From Halomonas alkalicola (lineage in GTDB: Bacteria; Pseudomonadota; Gammaproteobacteria; Pseudomonadales; Halomonadaceae): 64,000 nt of DNA. The notes below the pieces were generated by a model, which was not told the DNA's origin, did not search any database, and saw only the letters and a list, made by a program, of their open reading frames with translations. The stretch is taken from assembly GCF_030704205.1 (NCBI RefSeq), contig NZ_CP131913.1:2108001-2172000 (forward strand). Reading direction: 5' to 3'. A program made the translations under genes and the position numbers. Below are positions 38,548 through 47,307 of this stretch, in pieces; positions within the stretch are counted from its first letter, which is position 1, and each line of letters begins with the position of its first letter.

Positions 38548-39540
38548 CTAGCCGTCGGCGATGCGATCCCGTCCCGCGGCCTTGGCCGCGTAGAGCGCCC
38601 GGTCGGCGCGCTCCAGCATCGTCTGTGGCGTGTCACCGGGCCGGAAATCGGTCAGCCCGCTGCTGACGGTGACCCTCAGCCCCTCCCAGTCATGGGCCCG
38701 GATCGCCTCGAGCAGCCGCTGCATGGCGCTGCGGGCCGCCGGCATGGGGGTGTGCGGCATCAGCAGGGCGAACTCCTCGCCGCCGATGCGGGCCGCCAGG
38801 TCGTCGCCGCGCAGCGTGGCCTCGAGCAGGGCGGCCAGGCGCGCGAGGACCCGGTCGCCGGCGGAGTGGCCATGCCGGTCGTTGATCTGCTTGAAGTGAT
38901 CCACATCCAGCAGCGCCAGGCTGAAGCTGCCGTGGTGTGACCGGGACTCGCCGTGGCGGATGGCGCCCAGCAGGGCCTCGTCCAGCCGTCGCCGGTTGGG
39001 CAGCCCGGTGAGCGGGTCGGTGGTGGCCTCGTGGCCCAGGCGCTGGTTGATGGCCTCGAGTTCCAGGCGCCGCGCCTCCAGGGTGCGGCCGAGGGATTCC
39101 AGCTCGGCGATGGCCGCCTCCCGCTGGCTGAGGACCCGTTCACTGGCCTGGCGGGACGCCAGCATCTCCTTCTCGAGGGCATGCTTGCGAGAGAACTCCT
39201 GCAGCGTCAGCAGGATGAGGTGAGCCCCCCGGTAGCGGATGCGCCGCCCGCTGCACAGCACCGGCAGGGGGGGCGCTCCTAGCACGGCCAGCTCGAGGTG
39301 GACCTCCTCCGCCCGGCCGCGCTCGGCCAGGCGATAGGCCAGCAGGCCCAGGTAGAGGACGCGGGCCGTCGAGGTGAAGAGGTCGCTGGCGGGGCGGCCG
39401 GCCAGCGCGGCGGCGGGCTCTCCCATCCAGTCGGCCAGGGTGCGGTTGGTGGCCAGGAGGATGCCGTGCTCATCGATCACGGCATGGCCGGAGGGGGCGA
39501 GATCCCAGAAGTGGGCCAGTTCGGTGGGGCCTATGGGCAT
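38548..39540 (-). CDS. PAS-GGDEF diguanylate cyclase
   Basis: 330 aa. N-terminal PAS domain (about 5-120: FWDLAPSGHAVIDEHGILLATNRTLADWMG), a coiled-coil helix (about 130-170), then a GGDEF domain with DPLTGLPNRRRLDEAL, DVDHFKQINDRHGHSAGD and the intact active site ARIGGEEFALL (GGEEF). It makes cyclic di-GMP in response to a ligand of the PAS domain. Directly downstream of an RsbQ-like hydrolase on the same strand, a pairing known from RsbQ-RsbP, where the hydrolase makes or processes the PAS ligand; here that hydrolase is damaged. Confidence 0.9.
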   Translation of the reverse strand: MPIGPTELAHFWDLAPSGHAVIDEHGILLATNRTLADWMGEPAAALAGRPASDLFTSTARVLYLGLLAYRLAERGRAEEVHLELAVLGAPPLPVLCSGRRIRYRGAHLILLTLQEFSRKHALEKEMLASRQASERVLSQREAAIAELESLGRTLEARRLELEAINQRLGHEATTDPLTGLPNRRRLDEALLGAIRHGESRSHHGSFSLALLDVDHFKQINDRHGHSAGDRVLARLAALLEATLRGDDLAARIGGEEFALLMPHTPMPAARSAMQRLLEAIRAHDWEGLRVTVSSGLTDFRPGDTPQTMLERADRALYAAKAAGRDRIADG

Positions 39541-39548
39541 GCAGCGCC

Positions 39549-40288
39549 TCAGTGGTCCTGAAGGGTCAGGCAGCCCCGCAGCACCCAGGCCAGGGTCTCC
39601 GGGTCGGTGAGCTGATGGCGTCGTGGGCGGTCTGCACGACGACGCTGGGTACGCCCACCCCGGGGAGCAGGTGGCGGGTATCGCCGAAGAAGATGCTGCG
39701 CGCGAGGGGGCGCAGCACCTCCGGGGACACCGCGAGCAGTCGCTGCTGCAGGTCGTGTCGGTGGCTCGGCGTGCCGGCATCGCCCAGGGCGATGGTGGAG
39801 AGGGCGCCGGCCCAGTCCAGATAGTTCTGCTCCATCAGCTGCATCAGCCCGTCGAGCTCCGCCTCGCTGTAGCCCCCGCGATAGTGGGGTGGCTCATCCA
39901 GGTAGCGGGCCGAGCTGCAGATCAGGCACAGCTTGTCGAAGGTGCCGGGGCGCAGCAGCGAGGCCATCATGCCGATGGTGCCGCCGATGGAGTGCCCCAC
40001 CATCATCGCCCCCTCGAGCTGGAGCTCCTCGCACAGGGCGGCCAGGTCCTCGGCATGGCCCGCGGGGGTGCCGTGGCGCTGCGGATCGAAGGCGGCGGGG
40101 TCGGCGGCGCCGAAGCCGGGCAGGTCGAGCAGGATCAGCTGGTAGTCGGACTCCAGGCGCGGCAGCAGGCGGCTCCACACCGTCTGGTCACAGCCGAAGC
40201 CGTGGACCATCACCACCGGGATGGCACCGCGCCCATGCCGGGTCACATTGAGTCGCTGGGTCAGGCTGCGGGTCAGGTTGCGGGTCAT
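39549..40288 (-). pseudogene. RsbQ-like alpha/beta hydrolase with C-terminal deletion and frameshift
   Basis: Follows B. subtilis RsbQ closely: VHGFGCDQTVW, nucleophile elbow MVGHSIGGTIGMMAS (Ser), LDEPPHYRGGYSEAELDGLM, NYLDWAGALST and VPSVVVQT. After HDAIS, at about 39608-39614, it breaks: the original frame stops at 39566 with unrelated residues, while the shifted frame reads LTDPETLAWVLRGCLTLQDH, matching the last RsbQ helix. Roughly 30 residues, including the region with the catalytic His (GHCPHMS in RsbQ), are missing. Likely non-catalytic. It stops 8 bp before the PAS-GGDEF gene, which it would serve. Confidence 0.8.
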
Positions 40289-40546
40289 GGTCCGGTCTGG
40301 TGGCGTGGCGTTCGCTCTCAGGGTAGCGCATCGGCAGCGTTGATTTCTCCTCGGCCCGGCGCCAGCCGCGGCGCGCCGAAAGAATCGCAACTTCCGGGCG
40401 GCAAGAACAGAAAGAATGGGTGGCCGAAATGCCGGGTGGCCCCCTCGGTCAGCCCGGGACGCCTCTGCTATCGTCTCGTTGCATATCGACGCTTCCGGCA
40501 TCCGGCCGGAAGCCCTGCAAGTGACCCCAACAAGAGGAGGCCGCAG

Positions 40547-41755
40547 ATGGCAGGCAACACCCCCGATGCATCCCTTCCCGCCACCATGTCGGCCATGCTG
40601 CTGACCGGGCACGGCGACGTCGACCGGCTGGTCTACCGCGATGATGTGCCGGTGCCCCGGCCGGGGCCGGGCGAGGTGCTGGTGCGGGTCACCGCCACCG
40701 CCAAGAACAACACCGACCGCAAGGCCCGGGAGGGGCTCTACCCGGTGAAGAAGGGCCAGGTGACGTCGTTTGCCATGGGCGGCGAGCCGACCCTGACCTT
40801 CCCGCGCATCCAGGGCGCCGATATCGCCGGGCGCGTGGCGGCTGTGGGCGAGGGGGTCGACCCGGCGCGGATCGGCGAGCGCGGCCTGCTCGACTTCAAC
40901 CTCTACGCCGACGCCCGCCGCGACATCAACCTGACCCCGGACTACTACGGCCATGGCGCCGACGGCGGCTTCGCCGAGTACGTGGCGGTGCCTTCGGACC
41001 AGTTCCATCACGTGCCCAATCCGGAACTGCGCGACGCCGAGCTCGCCGCCATGGGGATGTGCTCCTACCAGACCGCCTACCACATGATGACCTCGGCGAA
41101 CGTCGCCGCCGGCGAGCGGGTGCTGGTCTCCGGCGCCAGCGGCGGGGTGGGCACGGCGCTGATCCAGCTCTGCCGCATCGTCGGGGCGATTCCCTTTGCG
41201 GTGAGTCAGCCGGAGAAGGCCGAGGCGCTGAAGGCGCTGGGCGCCGAGGCGGTTATCGACCGCGGCGACCTGGCTACCTTCGTGCCCCGGGTGCTCGAGG
41301 CCACCGGCGGCGCGCCGGTTGATGCGGTGATGGACCTCGTCGGCGGCGAGATGACCGATCTGTTCATCGACACCATGATCCACGACATGAAGGCGCGGAC
41401 CACCTACCCGCGGCTCTCCATCGCCGGGGCCAGCGGCGGCAATATCTCGGAGATCCTCTGGACGCGCATCTACCTCTACCAGGTGCAGATCTTCGGCGTC
41501 TCCCACGGCACCCGGGAGGAGGCGGAGCAGCTTATCGCCTGGATCCGCTCGGGCGAGCTCAGGCCGGTGCTGCATGCCGCCTTCCCGCTTTCCGCGCTGC
41601 ACGAGGCCGAGCGCTACTTCGTCAGCCGTGGCAGCAACTTCCTGGGCAAGATCGTCATCGTCCCCGATAGCCAGTGGGAGGAGCACGGCGCCCCCTTCGC
41701 CCTTGTCTCTTTCTCTACCAGCCAGCCCTCCGCCACCCAGGAGCCGCGCCCATGA
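40547..41755 (+). CDS. Zinc-independent medium-chain dehydrogenase/quinone oxidoreductase-like protein
   Basis: 402 aa MDR protein. N-terminal GroES-like fold (VLVRVTATAKNNTDRKAREG, IQGADIAGRVAAVGEGV), NAD(P)H motif VLVSGASGGVGTALIQLC and the C-terminal HEAERYFVSRGSNFLGKIVIVP. No catalytic-zinc cysteines. Substrate unknown. Start ATG 40547 with AGAGGAGG upstream. Ends in a 4-bp overlap with a proline-racemase-like gene, so the two probably act in one pathway. Confidence 0.85.
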   Translation: MAGNTPDASLPATMSAMLLTGHGDVDRLVYRDDVPVPRPGPGEVLVRVTATAKNNTDRKAREGLYPVKKGQVTSFAMGGEPTLTFPRIQGADIAGRVAAVGEGVDPARIGERGLLDFNLYADARRDINLTPDYYGHGADGGFAEYVAVPSDQFHHVPNPELRDAELAAMGMCSYQTAYHMMTSANVAAGERVLVSGASGGVGTALIQLCRIVGAIPFAVSQPEKAEALKALGAEAVIDRGDLATFVPRVLEATGGAPVDAVMDLVGGEMTDLFIDTMIHDMKARTTYPRLSIAGASGGNISEILWTRIYLYQVQIFGVSHGTREEAEQLIAWIRSGELRPVLHAAFPLSALHEAERYFVSRGSNFLGKIVIVPDSQWEEHGAPFALVSFSTSQPSATQEPRP

Positions 41756-42792
41756 GCCGCCCGCTGACCTTCCAGATGATGGACACCCACGCCGGCGGCG
41801 ACGTCAGCCGCATCGTGCTCGGCGGCATCGCGCCGCTGCCCGGTGATACCGTGCGCGACCAGATGCACTACCTGCGCGACGACGCCGACGGCCTGCGCAA
41901 GCTGCTGCTCTTCGAGCCCTACGGCATCCCCGAGATGTCAGTGGACCTGATCGTGCCGGCCACCGACCCCGAGGCCGCCGCCGGCTACATCATCATGGAG
42001 GTGATGGGCTACCCGATCTATTCGGGCTCGAACACCATCTGCACCGCCACCGCGGTGCTCGAGGCCGGCATCGTGCCCAAGCGGGAGGGAGTGCAGCACT
42101 TCACCCTCGAGGCCCCGGCGGGCCGGGTCCAGATCGAGGCCCGGGTGGAGAACGGCGTGGTGGAGGCGATCACCTGCGAGGGGCTGCCCAGCTACATCGA
42201 CACCTACCGCGCGTCGATCCATGTGCCGGAGGTGGGGGATGTCACCTACTCGGTGGCCTACAGCGGCGGCTTCTACGCCCTGGTGGATGCCACCGAGCTC
42301 GGCTTCTCGCTGGTGCGGGAGGAGGAGCGGCGCCTCGCGGAGTGCGCCCACCGAATCGTCGAGGCGATCCAGGCCGAGCGGGGCTTCTCCCACTACACCC
42401 TGGGCGACGTGGGCCCGCTGCCCTTCCTGCACTTCATGGGGCCGGTGGAGCAGGTGGCCAACGACTTCTACCGCTCCCGCTCCACTACCTACGTTCACCC
42501 GGGAGTGATCTGCCGCAGCACCACCGGCACCGGCACCTCGGCGCGGCTGGCGCTGATGAACCACGAGGGGCGCATCCGCCCCGGCGACCGGCTGGAGACC
42601 GTCTCCCTGCGCGAGACCGGCTTCATCGGCACCTTCACCGGCACCCGCCAGGAGGGGTCCCACGCCGTGGTGGAGAACACCATTACCGGCAAGGCCTTTG
42701 TGCTCGGCCACACCGAGGTGGTGGTCAACTGCGACGACCCCCTGGTGGCCTGCGACGGCCTCTCCTCCATCCTCTCCGCCCGCCAGGGCTGA
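41752..42792 (+). CDS. Proline racemase-family protein with non-canonical active site
   Basis: 346 aa, full length for the family, with MMDTHAGGDVSRIV, YSGSNTICTATAVLEAG and STTGTGTSARLALM. Proline racemases use two Cys (MCGHN and SPCGTGT); here the first position is Ser and the second Thr. Racemase activity is therefore unlikely; a hydroxyproline dehydratase or another reaction on a proline-like ring is possible. Coupled to the dehydrogenase gene. A 104-bp structured repeat follows 25 bp past the stop. Confidence 0.85.
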   Translation: MSRPLTFQMMDTHAGGDVSRIVLGGIAPLPGDTVRDQMHYLRDDADGLRKLLLFEPYGIPEMSVDLIVPATDPEAAAGYIIMEVMGYPIYSGSNTICTATAVLEAGIVPKREGVQHFTLEAPAGRVQIEARVENGVVEAITCEGLPSYIDTYRASIHVPEVGDVTYSVAYSGGFYALVDATELGFSLVREEERRLAECAHRIVEAIQAERGFSHYTLGDVGPLPFLHFMGPVEQVANDFYRSRSTTYVHPGVICRSTTGTGTSARLALMNHEGRIRPGDRLETVSLRETGFIGTFTGTRQEGSHAVVENTITGKAFVLGHTEVVVNCDDPLVACDGLSSILSARQG

Positions 42793-42817
42793 GTCCCACG
42801 CAAGCCGCCAAGCCAGG

Positions 42818-42921
42818 GGCGCCGGGGACAAGTCGAAGGGGAGGTCCTATGCCAGGGATGGCATCGGTAGCGCCCAGGGATGGGTTCACAGCGCCTCCCC
42901 GTAGGCTTGTCGCCGGAACAG
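42818..42921 (-). repeat. 104-bp structured intergenic repeat, copy C (inverted)
   Basis: Same element as at 811-914 and 6334-6437 in the opposite orientation. On the + strand the internal hairpins read ATGCC-AGGGAT-GGCAT (42849-42864) and CCC-AGGGAT-GGG (42873-42884), loops 22 nt apart. Against copies A/B the stem ACGCC/GGCGT has become ATGCC/GGCAT (compensated). It lies in the probable 3' UTR of the proline-racemase-like gene. Confidence 0.85.
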
Positions 42922-43068
42922 CCCCGAGCGGGCTATCCGGCGGTGATAGCTATGCATCCTTGTCCCATCCATATTGACGTAGCCGTTTGACCCGCCAGCC
43001 CCTTGAGCCCCCGCGCGAAAGGGGGCAGGCTGGCGCTCATCCATCACGCTTTCGCCCCGGAGGTTCCC

Positions 43069-43473
43069 TTGGCCATCACCAACTTTGCCGATCTGCTCGG
43101 CGAGGCCCGCCTGCAGCCCGACGCCCAGCGGCTGCTGTTCGTCTTCACCCGGGCCGAACTGCCCGACAACCCCACCGCCGAGCAGCGCCGCAACTTCGAG
43201 CAGGGCGTCGGCGGCGTGCTGACACCGGTGCTCTGCGTCGACAAGGCGCCGGTGGAGCTCAGCGACATGGCCGCCCTGGTGGCGGAGTCGAAGGAGACCG
43301 GCATCGAGTGGGACATCGTCTTCGTTGGCGCGCTCTCCGGCCGCGGCGGCGAGGCGCCGAGCGCGGAGCAGGCCGAGGCCCAGCTCAACCGCATGGTAGA
43401 GTCGCTCAAGATGGGCAACGTCGAGCAGTTCCTGGCGCTGGATCGCCAGGGCGAGGCCGTCCAGATCGGCTGA
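43069..43473 (+). CDS. Conserved hypothetical protein (family often mislabelled ribonucleotide reductase alpha)
   Basis: 134 aa from a TTG start at 43069, chosen because GGAGG lies 5 bp upstream and the product begins (M)AITNFADLLGEARLQPDAQR. An ATG at 43003 is in frame but lacks a ribosome site. Features RLLFVFTRAELPD, a conserved LCVDKAPVELSDMAALV block and WDIVFVGALSGRGG. No recognised catalytic motif; the ribonucleotide-reductase label used for relatives is not supported. Upstream of ahpC, same strand. Confidence 0.75.
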   Translation: MAITNFADLLGEARLQPDAQRLLFVFTRAELPDNPTAEQRRNFEQGVGGVLTPVLCVDKAPVELSDMAALVAESKETGIEWDIVFVGALSGRGGEAPSAEQAEAQLNRMVESLKMGNVEQFLALDRQGEAVQIG

Positions 43474-43492
43474 CATCGGGGTGTCATCACCC

Positions 43493-43529
43493 ATAGGGTT
43501 GAATTATCACCTCGATGCCACCATTCAAT
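43493..43529 (+). promoter_or_regulatory. Possible OxyR operator upstream of ahpC
   Basis: ATAGGGTTGAATTAT, 7 bp, then ATGCCACCATTCAAT approximates the OxyR pattern ATAGnTnnnAnCTAT-N7-repeat (best in the first half). It contains a perfect dyad TTGAAT/ATTCAA. About 80-120 bp upstream of ahpC, a classic OxyR target; oxyR is at 11.2-12.1 kb. Confidence 0.35.
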
Positions 43530-43611
43530 TTACGCTATCGGCGGATGCGGGCTACCATCCCTTCCGTATTCCGGTCACCCCTCATACCAAAGTCTAGAGG
43601 ATCGTTGTCGA

Positions 43612-44175
43612 ATGTCCCTGATCAACACCGAAATCAAGCCGTTCAATGCCACCGCCTTCCACAACGGCGAGTTCGTCGAGATCTCCGAAGAGAACATGAA
43701 GGGCAAGTGGTCCGTCGTGATCTTCATGCCGGCCGCCTTCACCTTCAACTGCCCGACCGAGGTAGAGGACGCTGCCGACCACTACGAGGAGTTCCAGAAG
43801 GCCGGTGCCGAAGTCTACATCGTCACCACCGACACTCACTTCTCCCACAAGGTGTGGCACGAGACCTCCCCGGCAGTGGGCAAGGCCAAGTTCCCGCTGG
43901 TCGGCGACCCGACCCACCAGCTGACCCGCGCCTTCGGTGTGCACATCGAAGAAGCCGGCCTGGCCCTGCGCGGCACCTTCGTGATCGACCCGGACGGCGT
44001 GATCAAGACCCTGGAGATCCACGACAACGCCATCGCTCGCGATGTCACCGAGAGCCTGCGCAAGCTGAAGGCCGCCCAGTACGTTCGCAACAACCCGAAC
44101 GAAGTCTGCCCGGCCAAGTGGAAGGAAGGCGAAAAGACCCTGGCTCCGTCCCTGGACCTGGTCGGCAAGATCTAA
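43612..44175 (+). CDS. ahpC: Alkyl hydroperoxide reductase peroxiredoxin AhpC
   Basis: 187 aa typical 2-Cys peroxiredoxin. Peroxidatic Cys47 in FTFNCPTEVED, resolving Cys166 in NEVCPAKW, GDPTHQLTRAFGV and RGTFVIDPDGVIK. It reduces H2O2 and organic peroxides, recycled by AhpF from the next gene. Both cysteines match E. coli numbering. Confidence 0.97.
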   Translation: MSLINTEIKPFNATAFHNGEFVEISEENMKGKWSVVIFMPAAFTFNCPTEVEDAADHYEEFQKAGAEVYIVTTDTHFSHKVWHETSPAVGKAKFPLVGDPTHQLTRAFGVHIEEAGLALRGTFVIDPDGVIKTLEIHDNAIARDVTESLRKLKAAQYVRNNPNEVCPAKWKEGEKTLAPSLDLVGKI

Positions 44176-44191
44176 ACGATCTGCCCCTGCC

Positions 44192-44248
44192 GCGAGGCCC
44201 CGCCCCGGGCCTCGCCGCTCCCCACCCGGGCACTTCCGCCCGGGTGTT
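44192..44248 (+). terminator. Two hairpins between ahpC and ahpF
   Basis: GCGAGGCCC/GGGCCTCGC (44192-44215) and CACCCGGGC/GCCCGGGTG followed by TT (44223-44248). They probably reduce read-through, so AhpC is made in excess over AhpF, the usual ratio. Confidence 0.65.
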
Positions 44249-44341
44249 CCTACCCCCTCACAAGATCGCCCTCGCGACGCCCTCGGTGCTCGCACGGCCC
44301 CCTTGTGACCCTGTTTCGCGAACATGAAGGAAACCGCTGTC

Positions 44342-45898
44342 ATGTTGGACGACAATCTGAAAAGCCAGCTCAAAGCCTATCTGGAGAAGGTCACCCAGCC
44401 GTTCGAGATCGTCGCTTCCCTCGATGACGGCGCCAAGTCTCAGGAACTGCACGGTCTGTTGACCGATATCGCCGGCCTGAGCGACAAGATTACCCTGAAG
44501 CTCGACGGCCAGGACGCCCGCAAGCCGTCGTTTGCCATCAACCGCCCCGGTGAGGAGACCGGCGTGGTCTTTGCCGGCCTGCCCATGGGCCACGAGTTCA
44601 CCTCCCTGGTGCTGGCGCTGCTGCAGGTGGGCGGTCATCCGCCCAAGGTCGGCTTTGATGTGATCGAGCAGGTCAAGGGCCTCGAGGGTAAGCTTCACTT
44701 CGAGACCTACTACTCGCTCTCCTGCCAGAACTGCCCCGACGTGGTGCAGGCGCTGAACCTCATGGCGGTGCTCAACCCGGTCGTCAGCCACGTGGCCATC
44801 GACGGCGCCCTGTTCCAGGACGAGGTGGAGCAGCGCCAGGTGATGTCGGTGCCCAGCATCTACCTCAACGGCGAGCCCTTCGATCAGGGGCGCATGAGCC
44901 TGGAGCAGATCCTGGCCAAGGTGGATACCGGCGCCGCCAAGCGCGAGGCCGCCAAGCTCAACGACAAGGCCGCCTTCGACGTGCTGGTGGTGGGCGGTGG
45001 CCCGGCCGGCGCCGCGGCGGCGGTCTATGCCGCGCGCAAGGGCATCCGCACCGGCGTTGCCGCCGAGCGCTTCGGCGGCCAGGTGCTCGACACCATGGCC
45101 ATCGAGAACTTCATCTCCGTCTCCCACACCGAGGGCCCCAAGCTGGCCGCCGCGCTGGAGGAGCACGTCAAGGAGTATGAGGTCGACATCATGAACCTGC
45201 AGCGTGCGGTCAAGCTGGTGCCGGCGGCCCAGCCGGGCGGCGAGCACGAGGTGCAGTTCGAGTCGGGCGCGAGCCTCAAGAGCAAGACCCTGATCCTGGC
45301 CACCGGCGCCCGCTGGCGCGAGATGAACGTGCCCGGCGAAGCCGACTACCGCAACAAGGGCGTGGCCTACTGCCCCCACTGCGACGGCCCGCTGTTCAAG
45401 GGCAAGCGCGTGGCGGTGATCGGCGGCGGCAACTCCGGCGTCGAGGCGGCCATCGACCTGGCCGGCATCGTCGGCCACGTGACCCTGATCGAGTTCATGG
45501 ACGAGATGCGCGCCGACGCCGTGCTGCAGAAGAAGCTCAAGAGCCTGCCCAACGTCGACATCATCCTCGGCGCCCGCACCACCGAGGTGAACGGCGACGG
45601 CCAGCGCGTCAACGGCCTCACCTATGAGGAGCGCGCCAGCGGCGAGATCAGGAAGCTCGACCTGGAAGGCATCTTCGTGCAGATCGGCCTGGTGCCCAAC
45701 ACCGAGTGGCTCAAGGGCTCCCCGGTGGAGCTCTCCGAGCGCGGCGAGATCATCACCGACGCCCACGGCACCACCAGCTTCCCCGGTATCTTCGCCGCCG
45801 GCGACGTGACCACCGTGCCCTACAAGCAGATCATCATCGCCATGGGCGAGGGGTCCAAGGCGGCGCTGGGCGCCTTCGACCACCTGATCCGCAGCTGA
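44342..45898 (+). CDS. ahpF: Alkyl hydroperoxide reductase flavoprotein AhpF
   Basis: 518 aa (E. coli 521). N-terminal double-thioredoxin domain with SCQNCPD, FAD motif [24 protein letters not shown] motif [18 protein letters not shown], the thioredoxin-reductase disulfide YCPHCDGP and the C-terminal [16 protein letters not shown]. It moves electrons from NADH to AhpC. Start ATG 44342 with AAGGAAA upstream. Confidence 0.97.
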   Translation: MLDDNLKSQLKAYLEKVTQPFEIVASLDDGAKSQELHGLLTDIAGLSDKITLKLDGQDARKPSFAINRPGEETGVVFAGLPMGHEFTSLVLALLQVGGHPPKVGFDVIEQVKGLEGKLHFETYYSLSCQNCPDVVQALNLMAVLNPVVSHVAIDGALFQDEVEQRQVMSVPSIYLNGEPFDQGRMSLEQILAKVDTGAAKREAAKLNDKAAFDVLVVGGGPAGAAAAVYAARKGIRTGVAAERFGGQVLDTMAIENFISVSHTEGPKLAAALEEHVKEYEVDIMNLQRAVKLVPAAQPGGEHEVQFESGASLKSKTLILATGARWREMNVPGEADYRNKGVAYCPHCDGPLFKGKRVAVIGGGNSGVEAAIDLAGIVGHVTLIEFMDEMRADAVLQKKLKSLPNVDIILGARTTEVNGDGQRVNGLTYEERASGEIRKLDLEGIFVQIGLVPNTEWLKGSPVELSERGEIITDAHGTTSFPGIFAAGDVTTVPYKQIIIAMGEGSKAALGAFDHLIRS

Positions 45899-45903
45899 TC
45901 GGC

Positions 45904-45980
45904 GGGGCCGGGCTCTTCTTCCCGGCCCCCGCCCGTCACAGCGACGCCCCCGCAGGCCTGGCCTGCGGGGGCGTCGTCGT
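45904..45980 (+). terminator. Double terminator after ahpF
   Basis: GGGGCCGGG/CCCGGCCCC with an 8-nt loop (45904-45929), then a perfect 16-bp stem with a CTG loop (45942-45976) followed by TCGTTT. It separates ahpF from the convergent small gene. Confidence 0.75.
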
Positions 45981-46015
45981 TTGCATGGTTTGGCGTGTTG
46001 CCAGGTGTTGGCCGA

Positions 46016-46384
46016 TCAGCGAGAGATCAGCCAGAGGAAGGGCAGCAGGGTGAGGGCCAGTATCGCCCCCACTGCCACAGCCACCAGCAGCATGCGGATG
46101 GGGTGGTGGCGCAGGCGCGTCCACAGGGTCGGCGCCTCGCCGCGCTCGGCCAGGTCGTCGCGCTCCTGGCGAACCCGCTCGGTGAGGCCCTGCTGATAGG
46201 CGTCGAGGGCCTCCCGGGCCGCCTCGAACTGACCCTCGTCACGCAGCCAGATGGCCGCCACGCCGAGGCCCCAGAAGCCGGCCCGGGTCTCGTAGGTGTC
46301 GAAGCCGTGCGCCTCGAGCAGCGCCCGCACCTCCTCGGCCTCGGCGTCGGGCACGTTGCCCAGCCGGAACAGCAGTCTTGCCAC
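46016..46384 (-). CDS. DUF6164-like small membrane protein
   Basis: 122 aa. N-terminal alpha/beta part that starts MARLLFRLGNVPDAEAEEVR (DUF2007-like) and one membrane helix at the C-terminus (about 97-118, MLLVAVAVGAILALTLLPFLWL). It looks like a tail-anchored conserved protein of halophilic gammaproteobacteria; function unknown. 22 bp after ppiA on the same strand. Confidence 0.7.
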   Translation of the reverse strand: MARLLFRLGNVPDAEAEEVRALLEAHGFDTYETRAGFWGLGVAAIWLRDEGQFEAAREALDAYQQGLTERVRQERDDLAERGEAPTLWTRLRHHPIRMLLVAVAVGAILALTLLPFLWLISR

Positions 46385-46406
46385 GATGCTCTCCTGTCTG
46401 GCCGGC

Positions 46407-47009
46407 TCAGGGCAGCTCGGCGCGCTCGATCACCACGGGCTCGCGGGGCACGTCCTGGAAGGGGCCGCGGCTGCCGGTGGGCACGCGGCGGATGGCGTCG
46501 ACCACCTCCATGCCCTCCACCACCTGGCCGAACACCGCGTAGCCCCAGGTCTGGCCCGACTGCGGGCTTGCGTGGTCGAGGAAGCCGTTGTCGGCGACGT
46601 TGATGAAGAACTGGGCGGTGGCGGAGTGGGGGTCACCGGTGCGTGCCATGGCCAGGGTGCCGCGGCGGTTCTTCAGGCCGTTGTCGGCCTCGTTGGTGAT
46701 CGGGTCGCGGGTCGCCTTCTGGCGCATCTCCTCGTCGAAGCCGCCGCCCTGGATCATGAAGCCGTCGATCACCCGGTGGAAGATGGTGCCGTCGTAGTGG
46801 CCCTCCTGCACATAGGTGAGGAAGTTGTTGACGCTCTCCGGGGCCTCGGCCTGGAACAGCTCGATGCCGATGGCACCGTGGCTGGTGTGCAGGATGACAT
46901 CGGGTGCGGCCTGTTCGGCCTGGGCCGTGGTGACGGCGAGGCCGAGGGGCAGGGCGGCGGCGAGCAGCAGGGCGGGGATCAGCGGACGTTTCACGGGGCG
47001 GGTCACCAT
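46407..47009 (-). CDS. ppiA: Periplasmic peptidyl-prolyl cis-trans isomerase, cyclophilin type
   Basis: 200 aa with a signal peptide (about 1-31, cut after AQA) and a full cyclophilin domain: [37 protein letters not shown] (active-site Arg, FMIQGG), [27 protein letters not shown]. It helps fold exported proteins. No good ribosome site is seen before the ATG; 16-bp tandem repeats lie just upstream. Confidence 0.9.
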   Translation of the reverse strand: MVTRPVKRPLIPALLLAAALPLGLAVTTAQAEQAAPDVILHTSHGAIGIELFQAEAPESVNNFLTYVQEGHYDGTIFHRVIDGFMIQGGGFDEEMRQKATRDPITNEADNGLKNRRGTLAMARTGDPHSATAQFFINVADNGFLDHASPQSGQTWGYAVFGQVVEGMEVVDAIRRVPTGSRGPFQDVPREPVVIERAELP

Positions 47010-47019
47010 GGTTTTGAGA

Positions 47020-47064
47020 ATCGAGGGTTGTGAAGATCGAGGGTTGTGAAAATCGAGGGTCAGG
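47020..47064 (-). repeat. Three tandem 16-bp repeats upstream of ppiA
   Basis: ATCGAGGGTTGTGAAG, ATCGAGGGTTGTGAAA and a diverged ATCGAGGGTCAGG, starting 11 bp upstream of the ppiA start codon. Within the likely leader, where slippage could change start spacing. Confidence 0.8.
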
Positions 47065-47148
47065 AAAACAGGGTTCCCAGCATAACGCCCCGCCGAGGCC
47101 CTGTCAGCGTCCGTCTTTCATGTGCGTTGAGGCAGCGTTCGGCAATGT

Positions 47149-47162
47149 TTGACATGGGTCAC
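47149..47162 (+). promoter_or_regulatory. FNR/Dnr-type box upstream of ccmF
   Basis: TTGAC-ATGG-GTCAC, close to the TTGAC/T-N4-G/ATCAA palindrome of FNR/Dnr regulators. 146 bp before the ccmF ATG. A dnr-type gene is the last gene of this operon. Confidence 0.55.
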
Positions 47163-47307
47163 GGCCCCGCCCGAAAAGAGGTATCGAGTATGGATCTTAA
47201 GGGGGGATTCCCCGACCATTCCCTGCATGGGGGTCGGCGCCAGCCGCCGGCCCGGTGAATCCAGGCCCGGTCGGCCGGGCCTCAGCGGTGGCGGGAGGGA
47301 ACAGCAG

